A stretch of 64,000 bases of DNA from Pseudomonas sp. KU43P (GCF_033095865.1 NZ_AP019365.1:4251501-4315500), one strand, 5' to 3'; shown: positions 48,800 to 60,840, counted from the first letter of the stretch. Numbers and translations are program-made. Notes: a model not told the origin generated them from the sequence alone.

Positions 48800-48856
48800 C
48801 GCCAGGCGAAGTCACTGGCGCAGTGAGTGCGGCCATGGTGCAAGGCCAGGCCGCAC
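48800..48856 (-). promoter_or_regulatory. Two hairpins in the ABC ATPase leader
   Basis: CGCCAG/CTGGCG (48800-48805 and 48815-48820) and GTGCGGCC/GGCCGCAC (48827-48834 and 48849-48856) lie between a Fur-box-like site and the ABC ATPase start. Neither has a T-run. They could shape the 5' leader of that operon or end the GST transcript. Confidence 0.4.
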
Positions 48857-48874
48857 AAGTACAGTCACATCTAT

Positions 48875-48889
48875 TGATAATGACTATCG
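48875..48889. promoter_or_regulatory. Fur-box-like site
   Basis: TGATAATGACTATCG matches the 7-1-7 Fur core TGATAAT-N-ATTATCA at 12 of 14 positions. It is about 113 bases upstream of the ABC ATPase start on the minus strand and just past the GST stop codon. Iron regulation is inferred only. Confidence 0.45.
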
Positions 48890-48897
48890 AAGCAGGG

Positions 48898-49521
48898 TCA
48901 GGTCAGCGCGGTCATCACCGCTGCCTGGTAGGCCGGACGCCGTTTCAGGCGTTCGTACCAGGCTTCGAGGTGGTGCATGGCCGGGCGTTCGATGGGCATT
49001 TCGAACCAGGCGTAGGCGAAGCTCCCAAGTGGGATGTCGCCCATGCCGATCTGGTCACCGGAAAGGTAAGGCTGATGCGCCAGGGTTTCGTCGGCAATCG
49101 ACAGCAATTGGGCGCACTGCTTGTGCGCAGCGTTGATTGCCACCCAGTCGCGCTGATCCTCGGGCGTGCGCAGCAGGCCCCAGAACAGCGGGCGGAACGG
49201 GATGGCGAACGATGAGGTGGTCCAGTCCATCCACTTGTCGGCCAGTGCGCGCTGGCGCGGGTCGTCCAGGTACCAGCCCTGCTCGGCACCGTATTCGGCA
49301 CAGAGGTAGCGGACGATGGCATTGGACTCCCACAGCACCAGGTCGCCATCTTCGAGCATGGGCACCAGGCCGTTGGGGTTGCGGGCGCGATATTGCGGCT
49401 CGTTGACCACGCCAAAGGCGCCGCCGGCGTCGATGGATTCGAAATCCAGGCCCAGCTCGTGGGCGATCCATAGTGCCTTGCGCACATTGCTCGAATTCTT
49501 GCGGCCCCAGATCTTCAGCAT
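48898..49521 (-). CDS. Glutathione S-transferase
   Basis: A 207-residue GST-fold protein. The thioredoxin-like N-terminal half (about 1-80) has RKNSSNVRKALWIAHELGL and the glutathione-site ESNAIVRYLCAEYG, and the helical C-terminal half follows. The ATG at 49521 is the family start. The gene lies between the ABC transporter and fadE, as around PA2813 in P. aeruginosa. The substrate is unknown. Confidence 0.92.
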   Translation of the reverse strand: MLKIWGRKNSSNVRKALWIAHELGLDFESIDAGGAFGVVNEPQYRARNPNGLVPMLEDGDLVLWESNAIVRYLCAEYGAEQGWYLDDPRQRALADKWMDWTTSSFAIPFRPLFWGLLRTPEDQRDWVAINAAHKQCAQLLSIADETLAHQPYLSGDQIGMGDIPLGSFAYAWFEMPIERPAMHHLEAWYERLKRRPAYQAAVMTALT

Positions 49522-49574
49522 GGCAACGTCCTTATGAAATGCGGTGAGCGGACAGTCTACTCCAGAGCTCTGTC

Positions 49575-49662
49575 GCCTGTACTGGCCCAATCGCCGGCAA
49601 GCTGGCTCCCACAAGAACCCCACTGTGCGAGCCAGCTTGCCGGCGATTGGGCCAGTACAGGC
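49575..49662. repeat. REP doublet (REPIN) between divergent genes
   Basis: An 88-base palindrome with arms GCCTGTACTGGCCCAATCGC and its complement, enclosing GCCGGCAAGCTGGCT and AGCCAGCTTGCCGGC. It sits between the divergent GST and fadE genes. Confidence 0.9.
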
Positions 49663-49693
49663 GCTGATGAACTGAAACTCCCACCGCCACACC

Positions 49694-49713
49694 CTGTCAC
49701 TGTTCTGACAGTG
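49694..49713. promoter_or_regulatory. Overlapping dyads in the fadE promoter region
   Basis: CTGTCA (49694-49699) pairs with TGACAG (49706-49711), and CACTGT (49698-49703) with ACAGTG (49708-49713). Position about 70 bases before fadE suggests an operator. It does not resemble a PsrA site that I know. Confidence 0.45.
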
Positions 49714-49780
49714 CCGCTCATTGCGTTGCGTCTAAGCTCTGTGGGACGGCCCAAACCCCTGGTTCCAAGGAGGACCGATT

Positions 49781-52228
49781 ATGTTGCTGTTGTGGTTGGT
49801 AGTGCTGGTGATCGGCGCGGCATACCTCACGCACCGGCGCCTGGCGCCCTTGCAGATTCTCGGCATCATGGCGGCCTACGTGCTGCTCATGGGTATCTTC
49901 AGCACCGCCCCCGGCTGGCTGCTGACCCTGATCTGGGCCATCCTGGCGGTGAAAGTCGCCCTGGTGGCGCTGCCGGAATGGCGGCGCAAGGTGTTCACCG
50001 GCCCGGTGTTCAAATGGTTTCAGCGCACCCTGCCGCCGATGTCGCAGACCGAACGCGAAGCGATCGACGCCGGCACCGTCTGGTGGGACGGCGAGCTGTT
50101 CAGCGGCCGCCCCGACTGGCGCACCCTGCTTGATTACCCAGCACCGAAGCTGAGCGATGAAGAGCAGGCATTCATCGATGGGCCAACAGAACAACTGTGC
50201 GCGATGGTCAGCGACTGGCAGATCGGCCAGGACCTGGACTTGCCCGCAGAAGCCTGGGCCTTCATCAAAGAGCACGGCTTCTTCGCCCTGATCATCCCCA
50301 AGGAGTACGGCGGCAAGGGCTTCTCCGCCTACGCCCACTCCCAGGTAGCGATGAAATTGGCCACCCGCAGTGGCGACCTGGCCTCCACGGTGATGGTCCC
50401 CAACTCCCTGGGCCCAGCCGAGCTGCTGCTGCACTACGGCACCGACGAGCAGCGCAACCACTATCTGCCCCGCCTGGCCCGCGGCGATGAAATCCCCTGC
50501 TTCGCCCTCACCGGCCCGTTGGCCGGTTCCGACGCAGGCGCCATGCCCGACACCGGCGTCATCTGCAAAGGCCAGTGGCAAGGTGAAGAAGTCATCGGCT
50601 TGCGCCTGAACTGGGAAAAGCGCTACATCACCCTCGGCCCGGTAGCCACGCTGCTCGGCCTGGCTTTCAAAGCCTACGACCCGGAACACCTGCTTGGTGA
50701 GGAAGAAGAACTGGGCATCAGCCTTGCGCTGATTCCCACCGACACACCCGGCGTGGAAATCGGCAAGCGCCACCTGCCCCTGGGTGCCGCTTTCATGAAT
50801 GGCCCCAACAGCGGCAAGGACGTTTTCGTGCCGCTGGACTTCCTCATCGGCGGCAAGGCGATGCTCGGCAAGGGCTGGATGATGCTGATGAATTGCCTGT
50901 CGGTGGGCCGCTCGATCTCGTTGCCTGCAGTAGGTACCGGCGCCGCCAAATATACCAGCCTGGTCACCGGCCAGTACGCCAACATCCGCGAACAGTTCAA
51001 CGTGCCACTGGCGGCCTTCGAAGGCATCCAGGAGTCGATGGCGCGCATCGGCGGCAACGCCTGGCTGATGGACAGTGCCCGCTTGCTGACCGCCAAGGCG
51101 GTGGACCTGGGCGAAAAGCCGTCGGTGCTGTCGGCGATTCTCAAGTATCACCTGACCGAACGCGGCCGCGAATGCATCCAGCACGCCATGGACGTGCACG
51201 GCGGCAAGGGCATCATCATGGGCCCGAACAACTACCTTGGGCGTAACTGGCAGGGTGCGCCGATCTTCATCACGGTCGAGGGGGCCAACATCCTCTCGCG
51301 CAACCTGATGATCTTCGGCCAGGGCGCCATCCGCTGCCACCCGTTCGTGCTCAAGGAAATGGCCTTGGCCGGGCGAGAGGACCGCGACCAGGCGCTGAAG
51401 GAGTTCGACGACCTGCTGATGAAACACATCATGTTCGCCGCCGGCAACGCTGCCAGCACACTGATCTTCGGGCTGGGCCTGGGGCGCTTGGAACGCGTGC
51501 CGGGTGATGCGTTGAGCCAAGGTTACTTCCGTGCCCTGAACCGCCAGGCCGCCGCTTTCGCCCTGCTGGCGGACCTGTCGATGATGTTGCTGGGCGGCGC
51601 CCTCAAACGCCGGGAACGGCTGAGTGCAAGACTGGGTGATGTGCTCAGCCACCTGTACTTGTCATCGGCCGCACTCAAGCGCTACCACGACCTGGGCTCG
51701 CCGGAACATATGCAGCCACTGCTGCGCTGGGCCATGGAAGAGAGCCTGGGCCAGGCAGAACGTGCACTGGACCGCCTGCTGGACAACTTCCCCAACCGTT
51801 TTGTCGGCTGCGCACTGCGGGTACTGGTATTCCCGTTTGGGCGGTGCCACACCGGCCCGAGCGATGAGCTGGACGCCGAAGTAGCAGCGCTGATCGGCCG
51901 CAGCAAGGGTGATCCGGCACTGGAGGAATTGCTTGCCGGTTGCTTCAGGCCGCAGGCTGAAGGCGACCCGGTGGCGGCCCTGCAGCGGGCGAGCGATCTG
52001 CTGGATGAAGCGGTACCGTTGCACAAGGCGCTGCATCAGGCGACCAAGGACGGCAAGCTGAAACCGGCACCTGGGCAATCGGCGATCGATGCGGCAATCG
52101 AAAACGGTGTGCTGCAGCCGGGTGAAGGCCAGCGGCTGCATGAAGCAGAGAAGGCCCGCCGCCTGGTGATCGATGTGGATGCGTTCGACAAGGAAGAGTT
52201 ATTGCCTGAACAGGGCAAGGTTCGCTGA
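49781..52228 (+). CDS. fadE: Acyl-CoA dehydrogenase FadE
   Basis: An 815-residue FAD enzyme of the long FadE type, doing the first step of beta-oxidation. Two N-terminal hydrophobic segments (about 2-20 and 28-60) are followed by the dehydrogenase core (about 130-560; GDEIPCFALTGPLAGSDAGA, MDVHGGKGIIMGPNNYLGR) and the long DUF1974 C-terminal domain (about 550-810). AAGGAGG seven bases before the ATG is a very strong ribosome site. It diverges from the GST gene across a REP doublet. Confidence 0.96.
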   Translation: MLLLWLVVLVIGAAYLTHRRLAPLQILGIMAAYVLLMGIFSTAPGWLLTLIWAILAVKVALVALPEWRRKVFTGPVFKWFQRTLPPMSQTEREAIDAGTVWWDGELFSGRPDWRTLLDYPAPKLSDEEQAFIDGPTEQLCAMVSDWQIGQDLDLPAEAWAFIKEHGFFALIIPKEYGGKGFSAYAHSQVAMKLATRSGDLASTVMVPNSLGPAELLLHYGTDEQRNHYLPRLARGDEIPCFALTGPLAGSDAGAMPDTGVICKGQWQGEEVIGLRLNWEKRYITLGPVATLLGLAFKAYDPEHLLGEEEELGISLALIPTDTPGVEIGKRHLPLGAAFMNGPNSGKDVFVPLDFLIGGKAMLGKGWMMLMNCLSVGRSISLPAVGTGAAKYTSLVTGQYANIREQFNVPLAAFEGIQESMARIGGNAWLMDSARLLTAKAVDLGEKPSVLSAILKYHLTERGRECIQHAMDVHGGKGIIMGPNNYLGRNWQGAPIFITVEGANILSRNLMIFGQGAIRCHPFVLKEMALAGREDRDQALKEFDDLLMKHIMFAAGNAASTLIFGLGLGRLERVPGDALSQGYFRALNRQAAAFALLADLSMMLLGGALKRRERLSARLGDVLSHLYLSSAALKRYHDLGSPEHMQPLLRWAMEESLGQAERALDRLLDNFPNRFVGCALRVLVFPFGRCHTGPSDELDAEVAALIGRSKGDPALEELLAGCFRPQAEGDPVAALQRASDLLDEAVPLHKALHQATKDGKLKPAPGQSAIDAAIENGVLQPGEGQRLHEAEKARRLVIDVDAFDKEELLPEQGKVR

Positions 52229-52247
52229 AACAGAGGGGCCGCTTTGC

Positions 52248-52279
52248 GGCCCTATCGCCGGCAAGCCGGCTCCCACAGG
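52248..52279. repeat. Single REP
   Basis: One arm only, GGCCCTATCGCCGGCAAGCC followed by GGCTCCCACAGG. It lies 20 bases after the fadE stop codon. Confidence 0.85.
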
Positions 52280-52380
52280 AGCGCAGTGCATTCAGAGGCC
52301 GGTACCCTCTGCACATCCCCATACCCGTCCCAACCGGCGTATACTCCGCCCCCCGTTTCAACCACCCGAGGTCCGCCACC

Positions 52381-52791
52381 ATGGCCAACCCCCACCTGGA
52401 ATACCACCTGCAACTGCTCAATCACCTGCGTACCATTCTGGTCGCTCTAGGTGAAGCCGACCAGGTACCGGAGGAAAGCCACGCCCTGTTCCTAGAACGC
52501 TTCGACGAGTTGCTGACCCTGCTGCCGCAAGATCCACTGGAAAGCCAGTACCTGGGCCAGGACCTGATCTGCCAGGTGATCCAGCGCTATCCGCAGATCG
52601 CCCACCTGGTGCCCCGCGACCTGCTGTGGTTCTTTGCCGGCGACTGCCTGCACTTCATGCCCGACGAGGAGCTTGATATGTACCAGCAGCTGGAAGAACG
52701 TCGCTATGAAGCCGAGCAGAATGACGAACCGTTCGATTGGCACCTGGAAAAGCAACTGATGAGCACGCCGCCCCAGGGTGGCACGCACTGA
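52381..52791 (+). CDS. Conserved protein downstream of fadE (unknown function)
   Basis: A 136-residue acidic soluble protein with no signal peptide or membrane segment. It is rich in helices (HLEYHLQLLNHLRTILVALG) and has a central part RYPQIAHLVPRDLLWFFAGD. GAGGT lies about ten bases before the ATG. A protein of this kind follows fadE in other pseudomonads (near PA2816), so it is probably real. I do not recognise a domain or a function. Confidence 0.82.
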   Translation: MANPHLEYHLQLLNHLRTILVALGEADQVPEESHALFLERFDELLTLLPQDPLESQYLGQDLICQVIQRYPQIAHLVPRDLLWFFAGDCLHFMPDEELDMYQQLEERRYEAEQNDEPFDWHLEKQLMSTPPQGGTH

Positions 52792-52860
52792 TCAGTGCCG
52801 AAGGCATGAAGTTGCGCTGAAACAGGCGCAGCTTCTGCCTAGGGCTCATTGTGCAGGGCA

Positions 52861-52894
52861 AAAAAAAACGCCACCTCGTAAGAGATGGCGTTTT
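52861..52894. terminator. Terminator of the Gly/Glu tRNA cluster
   Basis: AAAACGCCA (52865-52873) pairs with TGGCGTTTT (52886-52894), and the minus strand ends in an eight-T run. It directly follows the last tRNA-Gly and may also stop the convergent gene. Confidence 0.87.
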
Positions 52895-52900
52895 CTGATT

Positions 52901-52976
<76 letters not shown>

Positions 52977-53062
52977 AATTTGAAGCTTTACCGCTAATCG
53001 GCGTGAAGCGCCATGAAGACCTTCACCACCACTGCACCGTGCGAACGCCACAGTATTTAAAC

Positions 53063-53138
<76 letters not shown>

Positions 53139-53141
53139 AAA

Positions 53142-53217
53142 TGGCGTCCCCTAGGGGACTCGAACCCCTGTTACCGCCGTGAAAGGGCGGTGTCCTAGGC
53201 CACTAGACGAAGGGGAC
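53142..53217 (-). tRNA. tRNA-Glu (UUC)
   Basis: Identical to the three Glu copies of the first cluster, anticodon TTC, CCA encoded. Confidence 0.98.
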
Positions 53218-53309
53218 ACACAACACTTTTCAGTGCACCAGCTATTGAACCTCACGATTCAACCTGGATTTTCTTTTCCTGCCCCGCCGTGAGGCGTTGC
53301 CGGAGAAAC

Positions 53310-53385
<76 letters not shown>

Positions 53386-53387
53386 AT

Positions 53388-53463
53388 TGGCGTCCCCTAG
53401 GGGACTCGAACCCCTGTTACCGCCGTGAAAGGGCGGTGTCCTAGGCCACTAGACGAAGGGGAC
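53388..53463 (-). tRNA. tRNA-Glu (UUC)
   Basis: First gene of this cluster in transcription order and the fifth identical Glu copy in the window. Confidence 0.98.
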
Positions 53464-53537
53464 ACGCTACAAGCATTGCTGCTTGCTTTCACTCCCTGCC
53501 GCGTTTCGCTGTGTGCTTTACGCTGCAAGTGGCGCGC

Positions 53538-53566
53538 ATTCTATGGATGCCGTGAAAGGTCGTCAA
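53538..53566 (-). promoter_or_regulatory. Sigma-70 promoter of the Gly/Glu tRNA cluster
   Basis: On the minus strand TTGACG (53561-53566) and TAGAAT (53538-53543) are 17 bases apart, followed by a GC-rich discriminator GCGCGCC. An AT-rich UP-like stretch runs from about 53567 to 53600. The rest of the 318-base gap 53464-53781 shows no gene that I can support. Confidence 0.82.
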
Positions 53567-53781
53567 CCCTTTTCTATAAATTTATTTAAATCAATGACTT
53601 CGCTCTTTATAGAGGGTGATGGCGAGAGGCGCCCAAGGATTGGCGTTGATTTTCTGACGGCCTGGACGCAAAGTGCCATCACTGAAGAAATCCGGCGACG
53701 AGCCGACACAGTGTCACGTGGCGACCTGCCTGGCGTGTTCGCTACACTCTCAATGTAAAACTTCCTGATGAGGCGTTAACG

Positions 53782-54549
53782 GTGACACCACTTCTGATCA
53801 CACTGCTCATCGTTGCGGGTATCGCGTTGCTGATCGTGATCGGCTACCTCAACAACGTGGTCGAGAACAGCAAACTGGAACGCGCGCGGCTGAAGATCGA
53901 ACTCGCCGACCGCGTGCGCCGCTGTGGCGAAATCACCGAAACCTTCCCCGGCCAGTTCATGACTCCGGCCCTCAAGCTGCTGCTGGCGCGCCTGGAACTG
54001 AGCCTCAACCAGCGGCAACTGGCGCTGGACAAGCACAATGCCCAACTCAAGGCACGCATTGCCGAACTGGAAGATTTGATCGGCCAGGGCGAGCGGATTC
54101 CGGTGAACAATCCACCTAGTCCGATCCAGACCGAGGTCAAGGCCAAGGATGTGCGCTTCCTGCTCGAAGCCCTGCACACCCAGATCGTCAAGGCGACCCA
54201 GGAGAATGTGCTGCAGAATGCCGAGGGCAAGCATTGGGTCAAGGAGATTCGCCATCTGCTGGTGCTGCTGCACATCGAGTTCTTCAACAACCTCGGCCAG
54301 CAGGCGCTGCAGCAAGAGCAGCCGGGTCAGGCGCGCCTGGCGTTCGAGCGGGGGGTGCAGTACCTGCGCAAGCAGCCTGAGCCGAAGGTATATGAAGAGC
54401 AGCTGACTTATCTTGAGAAGCTGCTGGCAAGGGCCAATGCCCAGGTGCTGGACAAGATGGAGCCAGCCGAGAACGAACAGAACGAACTGACCGAGGGGCT
54501 CAAGACCGATGAGGACGAGACCTGGAAGAAGCGGGTGATCTACGACTGA
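53782..54549 (+). CDS. Membrane-anchored coiled-coil protein of unknown function
   Basis: A 255-residue protein. One N-terminal membrane segment (TPLLITLLIVAGIALLIVIG, about residues 2-21) is followed by a largely helical cytoplasmic part with likely coiled coil (about 60-105), a helical bundle or TPR-like part (QARLAFERGVQYLRKQ) and an acidic tail. It starts with GTG at 53782, with TGAGG about nine bases before. Similar proteins occur in Pseudomonas, but I do not recognise a named family. It converges on msrC across a REP doublet. Confidence 0.83.
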   Translation: MTPLLITLLIVAGIALLIVIGYLNNVVENSKLERARLKIELADRVRRCGEITETFPGQFMTPALKLLLARLELSLNQRQLALDKHNAQLKARIAELEDLIGQGERIPVNNPPSPIQTEVKAKDVRFLLEALHTQIVKATQENVLQNAEGKHWVKEIRHLLVLLHIEFFNNLGQQALQQEQPGQARLAFERGVQYLRKQPEPKVYEEQLTYLEKLLARANAQVLDKMEPAENEQNELTEGLKTDEDETWKKRVIYD

Positions 54550-54557
54550 GTTCTCCT

Positions 54558-54646
54558 GCACCGGCCTCATCGCGTATGAATCCGCTCCTACAGGTTCATC
54601 GCCGACCCGGTAGATGCGGATTCATCCGCGATGAGGCCGGCACAGG
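54558..54646. repeat. REP doublet, diverged type
   Basis: Arms GCCGGCCTCATCGCG-like ends enclose ATGAATCCGCTCCTACAGG on one side and TGCGGATTCATCCGCGATG on the other. The core GCGGATTCATCCGC makes it a further subfamily. It lies between convergent genes. Confidence 0.85.
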
Positions 54647-54657
54647 CAAAGCCTCAA

Positions 54658-55140
54658 TCAGCAGTCAGTCAATTCCAGAAAGATCGCCACCAACCGCTCC
54701 AGCCCCACCTGGTCTGCCTCACTGAAACGCGCCAGCTTAGGGCTGTCCAGGTCCAGCACGCCAATCAACCTGCCCTCTTTCACCAGCGGAATCACCAGCT
54801 CGCTGTTCGACGCACTGTCACAGGCGATATGCCCGGGGAAGGCATGCACGTCCTCCACCCGCTGGGTCTGCCGGGTAGCCGCCGCCGCACCACACACGCC
54901 CTTGCTGAACGGAATACGCACACAGGCCACCTGCCCCTGGAACGGGCCAAGCACCAGCTCTTCGTTGCGGTTGAGGTAGAACCCTGCCCAGTTCAGGTCG
55001 TCCACCTGGTTATAGAGAAACGCCGAGAACTGCGCGGCATTGGCGATGAAGTCGCGCTCGTCGGCGAACAGCGCTTGTACTTGCGCCGCCAGCAGGTTGT
55101 AGCCGTCGAGGCCGGCGCCACTGGCATTGAGGTCGATCAT
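54658..55140 (-). CDS. msrC: Free methionine-(R)-sulfoxide reductase
   Basis: A 160-residue GAF-domain enzyme reducing free Met-R-sulfoxide. The three Cys of the catalytic cycle are present: VACVRIP, KGVCGAAAA and HIACDSAS (near residues 84, 94 and 118). It directly follows the ATPase gene (TAA then ATG). Together with msrB and gpx nearby it belongs to an oxidative-repair neighbourhood. Confidence 0.93.
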   Translation of the reverse strand: MIDLNASGAGLDGYNLLAAQVQALFADERDFIANAAQFSAFLYNQVDDLNWAGFYLNRNEELVLGPFQGQVACVRIPFSKGVCGAAAATRQTQRVEDVHAFPGHIACDSASNSELVIPLVKEGRLIGVLDLDSPKLARFSEADQVGLERLVAIFLELTDC

Positions 55141-56028
55141 TTATTTCTGCTCCAACAATTGCAGCCCGACCCAGTAGCGGGCGAACTGATAGGCACAACG
55201 GCCATTACGGTTGCCGCGGCCGGTGGCCCAGCGCACGGCGAGGATGTCGAGTTCTTCGCTGCGCTGCCATTGAAGGCCCGCAGCCTGGGCGAGCTGGCCG
55301 ATCCAGTGCTCGACCACATCGAGGAAGTGTTCCTGGGTGAAGGGGTAGAACGACAGCCACAGGCCGAAACGGTCGGACAGGGCGATCTTGTCTTCCACCG
55401 CTTCGCTGGGGTGCAGTTCGCCGTCGACGCGCTTCCAGTTCTCGTTGTCGCTTTCCTTCTCCGGCACCAGGTGGCGACGGTTGGAGGTGGCGTACAGCAG
55501 CACGTTGTCCGGCGCCTGCTCCAGCGAGCCGTCGAGCACGCTCTTGAGCACCCGGTAGTCGCCCTCCCCGGCTTCGAACGACAGGTCGTCGCAGAACAGA
55601 ATGAAACGCTGCGGCAATTTTTGCAGTTGCTCGACCACCCGTGGCAGGTCGGCCAGGTGATCGCGCTCGATCTCGATCAGGCGCAGCCCGGCGCCGGCGT
55701 GCTCGGCCAGCAAGGCGCGTACCAGCGACGATTTGCCGGTGCCGCGCGAGCCCCACAACAAGGCGTGGTTGGCCGGCAGGCCGTGGATGAACTGGTGGGT
55801 GTTGCGACCGAGCTGGTCGCGTTGCTTGTCAACACCGATCAGGTCGGTCAGGCGGATGTCCAGGCTGACTTCCAGCGGCATCAGGTAGCCCGTGCGGCCA
55901 TCGCGCTGCCAGCGGGCGGCCAGGGTGCTGGACCAGTCGATGGTCGGGCGTGGCGCTGGCAACAGCGGTTCGAGACGCGCCAGCACCGATTCTGCGCGTT
56001 CCAGGAAAGCGTTCAAGCGAGCGTCCAT
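55141..56028 (-). CDS. DUF815-family ATPase
   Basis: A 295-residue AAA-like ATPase of the DUF815 group. Walker A GSRGTGKSSLVRALL lies near residue 92-106, Walker B is FILFCDDLSFE, and ATSNRRHLVPE is the sensor region. DRFGLWLSFYPF is the typical arginine-finger motif region. AGGAGT just upstream supports the ATG at 56028. It is co-transcribed with msrC. The biological role is not known. Confidence 0.9.
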   Translation of the reverse strand: MDARLNAFLERAESVLARLEPLLPAPRPTIDWSSTLAARWQRDGRTGYLMPLEVSLDIRLTDLIGVDKQRDQLGRNTHQFIHGLPANHALLWGSRGTGKSSLVRALLAEHAGAGLRLIEIERDHLADLPRVVEQLQKLPQRFILFCDDLSFEAGEGDYRVLKSVLDGSLEQAPDNVLLYATSNRRHLVPEKESDNENWKRVDGELHPSEAVEDKIALSDRFGLWLSFYPFTQEHFLDVVEHWIGQLAQAAGLQWQRSEELDILAVRWATGRGNRNGRCAYQFARYWVGLQLLEQK

Positions 56029-56055
56029 GAGGACTCCTTCAGATTTCAGTTCTTT

Positions 56056-56157
56056 GGGGCCGCTTTGCGCCCCATCGCCGGCAAGCCGGCTCCCACAGGG
56101 TCTGCATGAGTTCCAGGTGGGAGCCGGCTTGCCGGCGATGGGCCGCGTAGCGGCCCC
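56056..56157. repeat. REP doublet (REPIN) between divergent genes
   Basis: Arms GGGGCCGCTTTGCGCCCCAT and ATGGGCCGCGTAGCGGCCCC enclose two GCCGGCAAGCCGGCT cores. It lies between the divergent DUF815 gene and sagS. Confidence 0.9.
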
Positions 56158-56259
56158 CTCATCAGCGATCAACTGAAATGAATAGACAGACCCGCCAGCA
56201 GCCGGGGCTGATCGGCTATGCTTGCGCAGCGCAAGGGACGTGAAACCGGCTCGGGACTC

Positions 56260-59053
<2,794 letters not shown>

Positions 59054-59055
59054 GA

Positions 59056-59457
59056 TCAGGCTCCGTCGCGGGGTTTGAAGTCCAGGCACACCGAGTTGAT
59101 GCAGTAGCGCAGGCCGGTCGGCTTTGGGCCGTCGGGGAATACGTGACCCAGGTGGGCATCGCACTGGGCGCAGGTGACCTCGGTGCGGATCATGCCGTGG
59201 GAGGTGTCACGGATCTCGACCATCGCGCTTTCCTCGATCGGTGCATAGAAGCTTGGCCAGCCGCAGCCGGAATCGAACTTGGTCTGCGAGTCGAACAGCG
59301 GCAGGTCACAGCAGATGCAGTGGAACACACCGGCGCGGCGCTCGCTGTTGTACTTGCCGGTGAACGGCCGCTCGGTACCCTTCAGGCGGCACACCTGGTA
59401 CTGCTCCGGGTCGAGCATTTCACGCCATTCATCCAGGGTTTTTTCGATCTTTTGCAT
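59056..59457 (-). CDS. msrB: Peptide methionine-(R)-sulfoxide reductase MsrB
   Basis: A 133-residue enzyme repairing Met-R-sulfoxide in proteins. The zinc Cys pairs are in HCICC and CAQC, and the catalytic Cys in [11 protein letters not shown] near residue 119. Its place before gpx and opposite alaA matches P. aeruginosa PA2827. Confidence 0.96.
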   Translation of the reverse strand: MQKIEKTLDEWREMLDPEQYQVCRLKGTERPFTGKYNSERRAGVFHCICCDLPLFDSQTKFDSGCGWPSFYAPIEESAMVEIRDTSHGMIRTEVTCAQCDAHLGHVFPDGPKPTGLRYCINSVCLDFKPRDGA

Positions 59458-59625
59458 GTGGGAACCTCGGCAGGCTGAATTTCACCTCACGCCGTCTTTT
59501 CCAGGGCGCGGGTGGCACGTATATTAGTTGGCTTCGTGTGCAAGGCTCCAAGTCTGGCACCCGCGCCCTGCCCTTTCAAACCTTTCGACGGCGGCGCACC
59601 GCGTATTCTCAATCGGGATCACATC

Positions 59626-60837
59626 ATGCAGTTCAGCAAATCGAACAAGCTCGCCAATGTCTGCTACGACATTCGCGGCCCAGTGCTCAAGCACGCCAAA
59701 CGCCTGGAAGAGGAAGGCCATCGCATCCTCAAGCTGAACATCGGCAACCCGGCGCCGTTTGGCTTCGAGGCGCCGGACGAAATCCTTCAGGATGTGATCC
59801 GCAACCTGCCCACCGCCCAGGGCTACAGCGATTCCAAAGGGCTGTTCAGCGCCCGCAAGGCGGTGATGCAGTACTGCCAGCAGAAGGAAATCGAAGGCGT
59901 CACCATCGAGGACATCTACCTCGGCAACGGCGTTTCCGAGCTGATCGTCATGTCGATGCAGGCGCTGCTCAACAACGGCGACGAAGTGCTGATCCCGGCC
60001 CCGGACTACCCGCTGTGGACCGCCGCCGTGAGCCTGGCCGGCGGCAAGCCGGTGCACTACCTGTGCGACGAGCAGGCCGACTGGTTCCCTGACCTGGAAG
60101 ACATCAAGGCCAAGATCACCCCGAACACCAAGGCCCTGGTGATCATCAACCCGAACAACCCGACCGGTGCGGTGTACTCCAAAGAGCTACTGCTGGGCAT
60201 GCTGGAGCTGGCTCGCCAGCACAACCTGGTGGTGTTCTCCGACGAGATCTACGATAAGATCCTCTATGACGAAGCCGTGCACATCAGCACCGCCTCGCTG
60301 GCCCCGGACCTGCTGTGCCTGACGTTCAACGGCCTGTCCAAGTCGTACCGAGTGGCCGGTTTCCGCTCTGGCTGGCTGATCATCTCCGGGCCCAAGCACC
60401 ACGCCCAGAGCTATATCGAAGGCATCGACATGCTGGCCAACATGCGCCTGTGCGCCAACGTGCCGGCCCAGCATGCCATCCAGACCGCCTTGGGCGGCTA
60501 CCAGAGCATCAACGACCTGGTGCTGCCGCCTGGCCGCCTGCTGGAGCAGCGCAACCGCACCTACGAGCTGCTCAATGAAATTCCGGGCGTGAGCTGCGTG
60601 AAGCCGATGGGCGCGCTGTATGCCTTCCCGCGTATCGACCCTAAAGTCTGCCCGATCCTCAATGACGAGAAGTTCGCGCTGGATCTGTTGCTGTCTGAAA
60701 AGCTGCTGATCGTCCAGGGTACTGCGTTCAACTGGCCGTGGCCGGATCACTTCCGTGTGGTGACCTTGCCGCGAGTGGATGATCTGGAAGCGGCGATTGG
60801 CCGAATTGGCAACTTCCTGCGCACATATTCGCAGTAA
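59626..60837 (+). CDS. alaA: Alanine aminotransferase AlaA
   Basis: A 403-residue class I PLP aminotransferase converting pyruvate and glutamate to alanine and 2-oxoglutarate. It starts MQFSKSNKLANVCYDIRGP. IINPNNPTGAVYS and the PLP lysine in FNGLSKSYRVAGFRSGW near residue 240 are seen. The ATG at 59626 is the family start; earlier codons belong to the leader. It is divergent from msrB. Confidence 0.93.
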   Translation: MQFSKSNKLANVCYDIRGPVLKHAKRLEEEGHRILKLNIGNPAPFGFEAPDEILQDVIRNLPTAQGYSDSKGLFSARKAVMQYCQQKEIEGVTIEDIYLGNGVSELIVMSMQALLNNGDEVLIPAPDYPLWTAAVSLAGGKPVHYLCDEQADWFPDLEDIKAKITPNTKALVIINPNNPTGAVYSKELLLGMLELARQHNLVVFSDEIYDKILYDEAVHISTASLAPDLLCLTFNGLSKSYRVAGFRSGWLIISGPKHHAQSYIEGIDMLANMRLCANVPAQHAIQTALGGYQSINDLVLPPGRLLEQRNRTYELLNEIPGVSCVKPMGALYAFPRIDPKVCPILNDEKFALDLLLSEKLLIVQGTAFNWPWPDHFRVVTLPRVDDLEAAIGRIGNFLRTYSQ

Positions 60838-60840
60838 GTA

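Noticed and set aside
53483..53758. A 91-codon open frame in the gap before the membrane-anchored protein
   Set aside because: It covers the tRNA-cluster promoter and UP-like region, has no ribosome site and no family resemblance.
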